Shown here in pieces: positions 6,554 through 8,232 of a stretch of DNA of 8,232 nucleotides. Origin of the DNA: Flavobacteriales bacterium (GTDB lineage Bacteria > Bacteroidota > Bacteroidia > Flavobacteriales > BACL11); assembly GCA_018675825.1 (NCBI GenBank), contig JABGXK010000048.1, positions 1-8,232 on the forward strand. Direction: 5' to 3'. The notes below the pieces were generated by a model, which ran no database searches, was not told the origin of the DNA, and worked only from the letters and a program-made list of their open reading frames with translations. Position numbers and translations under genes: made by a program. How positions within the stretch are numbered: position 1 is the first letter of the stretch; every line of letters begins with the position of its first letter.

Positions 6554-6926
6554 GGACGCCTAAAGTATCTTTTGGATGTAAGAAGCAAATTAGCTTATTA
6601 TCAGCTCCCTCCTTTGGGATTTCATTTAACACTCTTATACCCTCTTTTCTAATACGTTTTATTTCAAAATAAATATCACTGACTTTTATTGCAATATGAT
6701 GTATCGCGCTATTATTATTATTAAGAAATTTTGAAATAGTATGATTTTTATGACTTGATTCAATTAGCTCAATCTTTGATTCTCCCAAGTCAAAAAAAGA
6801 GGTAAGAACATCCTCAGAATCAACATACTCAGTCTTATAATTTGTCTTTCCTAATATCGATTTAAAAATAGCATTCGCTTCTGTAATATCTTTAACAGCA
6901 ATTCCGATATGTTCAATTTTATCCAT
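6528..6926 (-). CDS. mce: Methylmalonyl-CoA epimerase (VOC superfamily)
   Basis: The 132 residues form two vicinal-oxygen-chelate repeats. The enzyme interconverts (2R)- and (2S)-methylmalonyl-CoA, linking methylmalonyl-CoA mutase with propionyl-CoA carboxylase in propionate and odd-chain or branched amino-acid metabolism in the cytosol. Family marks are IEHIGIAV at 4-11 with metal ligand His6, KIELIE at 51-56, AIHHIAIKV at 74-82 with a metal-binding His, and GVLIEL at 123-128 with Glu127 near the C-terminus. Length is typical of the short bacterial enzymes, and the ATG fits directly before the first strand. It starts 2 bp after the PorP/SprF-like gene, so it is probably the last gene of that transcript, although no functional link is obvious. 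No mutase or carboxylase gene is in the window. The 3' end overlaps the HAD gene on the other strand. Another VOC activity is possible, but the motif pattern fits the epimerase best. Confidence 0.87.
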   Translation of the reverse strand: MDKIEHIGIAVKDITEANAIFKSILGKTNYKTEYVDSEDVLTSFFDLGESKIELIESSHKNHTISKFLNNNNSAIHHIAIKVSDIYFEIKRIRKEGIRVLNEIPKEGADNKLICFLHPKDTLGVLIELCQEK

Positions 6927-6928
6927 TA

Positions 6929-7882
6929 CTAAAAAATCCAGAAATTAGTATGACGATTATGATGCAGTGCTGGTAATTGAAAGGAAATAATAAACTCATG
7001 TGTTCCGTAGTTATAATTCATAATACTTCCTGTTAATTGATAGTCATAGGAATATCCAATGTTTATTTGATTTGATTTAAATCCAAAACTAAATGACATC
7101 GTACCATCATTTCTGTATCCAAGACCTATCCAATTATAATTCTGATAAAGTAATCTAGTTGCAAAATTGATGATTTGTTTTTGATTAAGAGCATTCCTTA
7201 GAAGTAATACAGGTTCCAAATTCCATTCATTATTAATAATATTAAACTTATAAGATGACATAGTATAAAAATTCATAATCTCAGAGTTACTACCAAAACT
7301 TGAATTTCCAACTAATTGATTTGATGGTTGAACAACCTCTCTATTAAAAGAAGACTGTAGCATATTTATGCATGAAAAACCTAATGATAAGCGTTCATTA
7401 TATAAATATAATCCAGAAGATAAATCTACTAATGTAGAACTAAAAGCAGATTCAGAGAAAGCAGGATCCTGATTTTCAGGAAGATCTTCATTGTCAAAAT
7501 TTAATGAATAATATAATAACTTAGGTGCAATACCAAAAGATAAAAAAGTATTATTTGAATTTAAAGGTACATGAAATGCATATGATAATTGCAAATCAGT
7601 TTGAAAAGAAGGATTAGTATTTTCATAGCTAAAAACACCACCAATTGCAGAGTTATCATTAAGTAATTTATGATAGCTTATATTGGTGCTAAATGGAGCT
7701 CCTTCAAAACCCAGCCATTGCTGACGAGTTTGTATTACCAAAGGATTATATGGTTTACTTCCACTAACTGCAGGATTATATATTATTTCATTAATATAAA
7801 ACTGACTATAAGTAGTCTGCTGTTGAGCGAGAAGAAACACTAAAGGATTCATAAAAATTAAAAATGTAAAAAGTCTTCTCAT
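6929..7882 (-). CDS. PorP/SprF family type IX secretion system outer-membrane protein
   Basis: The 317-residue protein starts with a signal peptide (MRRLFTFLIFMNPLVFLLA, cleavage probably after Ala19). The diagnostic PorP/SprF opening follows: YSQFYINEIIYNPAVSGS at about 25-42, then RQQWLGFEGAPFSTNISYH at about 53-71. The rest is alternating beta-strand sequence with aromatic girdles ending in HEFIISFQ, consistent with an outer-membrane barrel. Known: SprF of Flavobacterium johnsoniae is needed for secretion of the adhesin SprB, and PorP-like proteins commonly pair with one cargo bearing a type-B C-terminal domain. Here the gene directly follows such a cargo; the cargo TAA and this ATG share one base (TAATG at 7884-7880), implying translational coupling. 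I infer that it handles export or surface attachment of that neighbour. It is a paralogue-rich family, so no symbol is given. Mce follows after 2 bp. Confidence 0.9.
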   Translation of the reverse strand: MRRLFTFLIFMNPLVFLLAQQQTTYSQFYINEIIYNPAVSGSKPYNPLVIQTRQQWLGFEGAPFSTNISYHKLLNDNSAIGGVFSYENTNPSFQTDLQLSYAFHVPLNSNNTFLSFGIAPKLLYYSLNFDNEDLPENQDPAFSESAFSSTLVDLSSGLYLYNERLSLGFSCINMLQSSFNREVVQPSNQLVGNSSFGSNSEIMNFYTMSSYKFNIINNEWNLEPVLLLRNALNQKQIINFATRLLYQNYNWIGLGYRNDGTMSFSFGFKSNQINIGYSYDYQLTGSIMNYNYGTHEFIISFQLPALHHNRHTNFWIF

Positions 7883-8232
7883 TAGCGCACAATTGTTAAT
7901 GTTCCTTTGAAAACATCATTTCTTTCTTCTAAGCTTATTATGTAGTAATATGTAGCTGATGGCAAAATATTTCCATGCATATCAATTCCTTTGAATGCAT
8001 CCTTAATTGAATTTTGATAATTTCTTCGTCTATATACCTGCTTGCCACTTTTAGAATAAATTTCTACCAAAGCACTGGGATATATATTAATATTTTTAAT
8101 TTCCCATATATCATTTATACCATCATTATTTGGAGAGAATACTTTAAATGGAGATAAACAGATATCATAATTTGACTTAATTTCAACTGTATCATATGTA
8201 ATACATCCATTATCATCAATAACTTCTAGAAA
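7882..8232 (-). CDS. T9SS type-B cargo protein, gliding-motility-associated C-terminal domain (5' partial)
   Basis: The minus-strand frame is open from the window edge to the TAA at 7884-7882, giving the last 116 residues of a longer protein. Numbering from the edge, VFSPNNDGINDIWEIKNI at 31-48 is the hallmark of the type-B sorting domain (CHU_C / TIGR04131 type). It continues INIYPSALVEIYSKSGKQVY, then LPSATYYYIISLEE and KGTLTIVR at the very end, as expected. The preceding DDNGCITYDTVEI (6-18) looks like the end of an Ig-like or SprB-type repeat, so the full protein is probably a large, repetitive secreted or surface protein. The TTG at 8070 lies within the domain and is not a start. The domain is recognised by the type IX translocon; the downstream PorP/SprF-like protein is the likely partner. 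Its function (adhesin, motility or enzyme) cannot be judged without the N-terminal part. Confidence 0.92.
   Translation of the reverse strand, partial: FLEVIDDNGCITYDTVEIKSNYDICLSPFKVFSPNNDGINDIWEIKNINIYPSALVEIYSKSGKQVYRRRNYQNSIKDAFKGIDMHGNILPSATYYYIISLEERNDVFKGTLTIVR

Noticed and set aside
8068..8070. Small 62-codon gene starting at TTG
   Set aside because: The frame continues upstream to the window edge with the type-B sorting domain motif VFSPNNDGIND, so this is the end of a larger gene.

Overview
The window is an AT-rich, gene-dense stretch from a member of the Bacteroidota, most likely a flavobacterium-like lineage. This rests on a type IX secretion (T9SS) cargo C-terminus beside a PorP/SprF-family protein, a DUF2723 membrane protein of the Bacteroidota type, TAnnTTTG-like promoter elements, and little sign of Shine-Dalgarno sequences. 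No plasmid, phage, IS or CRISPR signature is visible, so this looks like ordinary chromosome.

Left block (1-3224, + strand): the 3' part of a large DUF2723 polytopic membrane protein (5' end outside the window) is followed after 2 bp by a GTG-started NodB-type polysaccharide deacetylase. Facing it on the minus strand is a class I SAM-dependent methyltransferase whose 3' end overlaps the deacetylase by 11 bp. Together these suggest an envelope-glycan or lipid modification neighbourhood; the substrates are unknown.

Middle block (4019-5693, - strand): an inner-membrane-anchored coiled-coil protein of unknown function runs almost directly into an exodeoxyribonuclease III gene (xth). The conserved first strand of the nuclease, including the catalytic Asn and Glu region, is encoded in frame, but no ATG, GTG or TTG lies upstream of it. 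The best start is an ATC one base after the stop of the upstream gene. Further upstream on the same strand are a strong hairpin terminator and a tRNA with CAT anticodon.

Right block (5933-8232): a YihX-like HAD phosphatase (+) converges with, and overlaps by 26 bp, a three-gene minus-strand run. That run is a T9SS type-B cargo protein (only its C-terminal sorting domain is in the window), a PorP/SprF-family outer-membrane protein coupled to it by TAATG, and methylmalonyl-CoA epimerase 2 bp further on. The first two make functional sense as a cargo and its dedicated partner; the epimerase looks like a metabolic passenger.

No stretch over 300 bases lacks a gene. I do not see a clearly new biological system. 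The most notable observation is the missing canonical start codon of xth.
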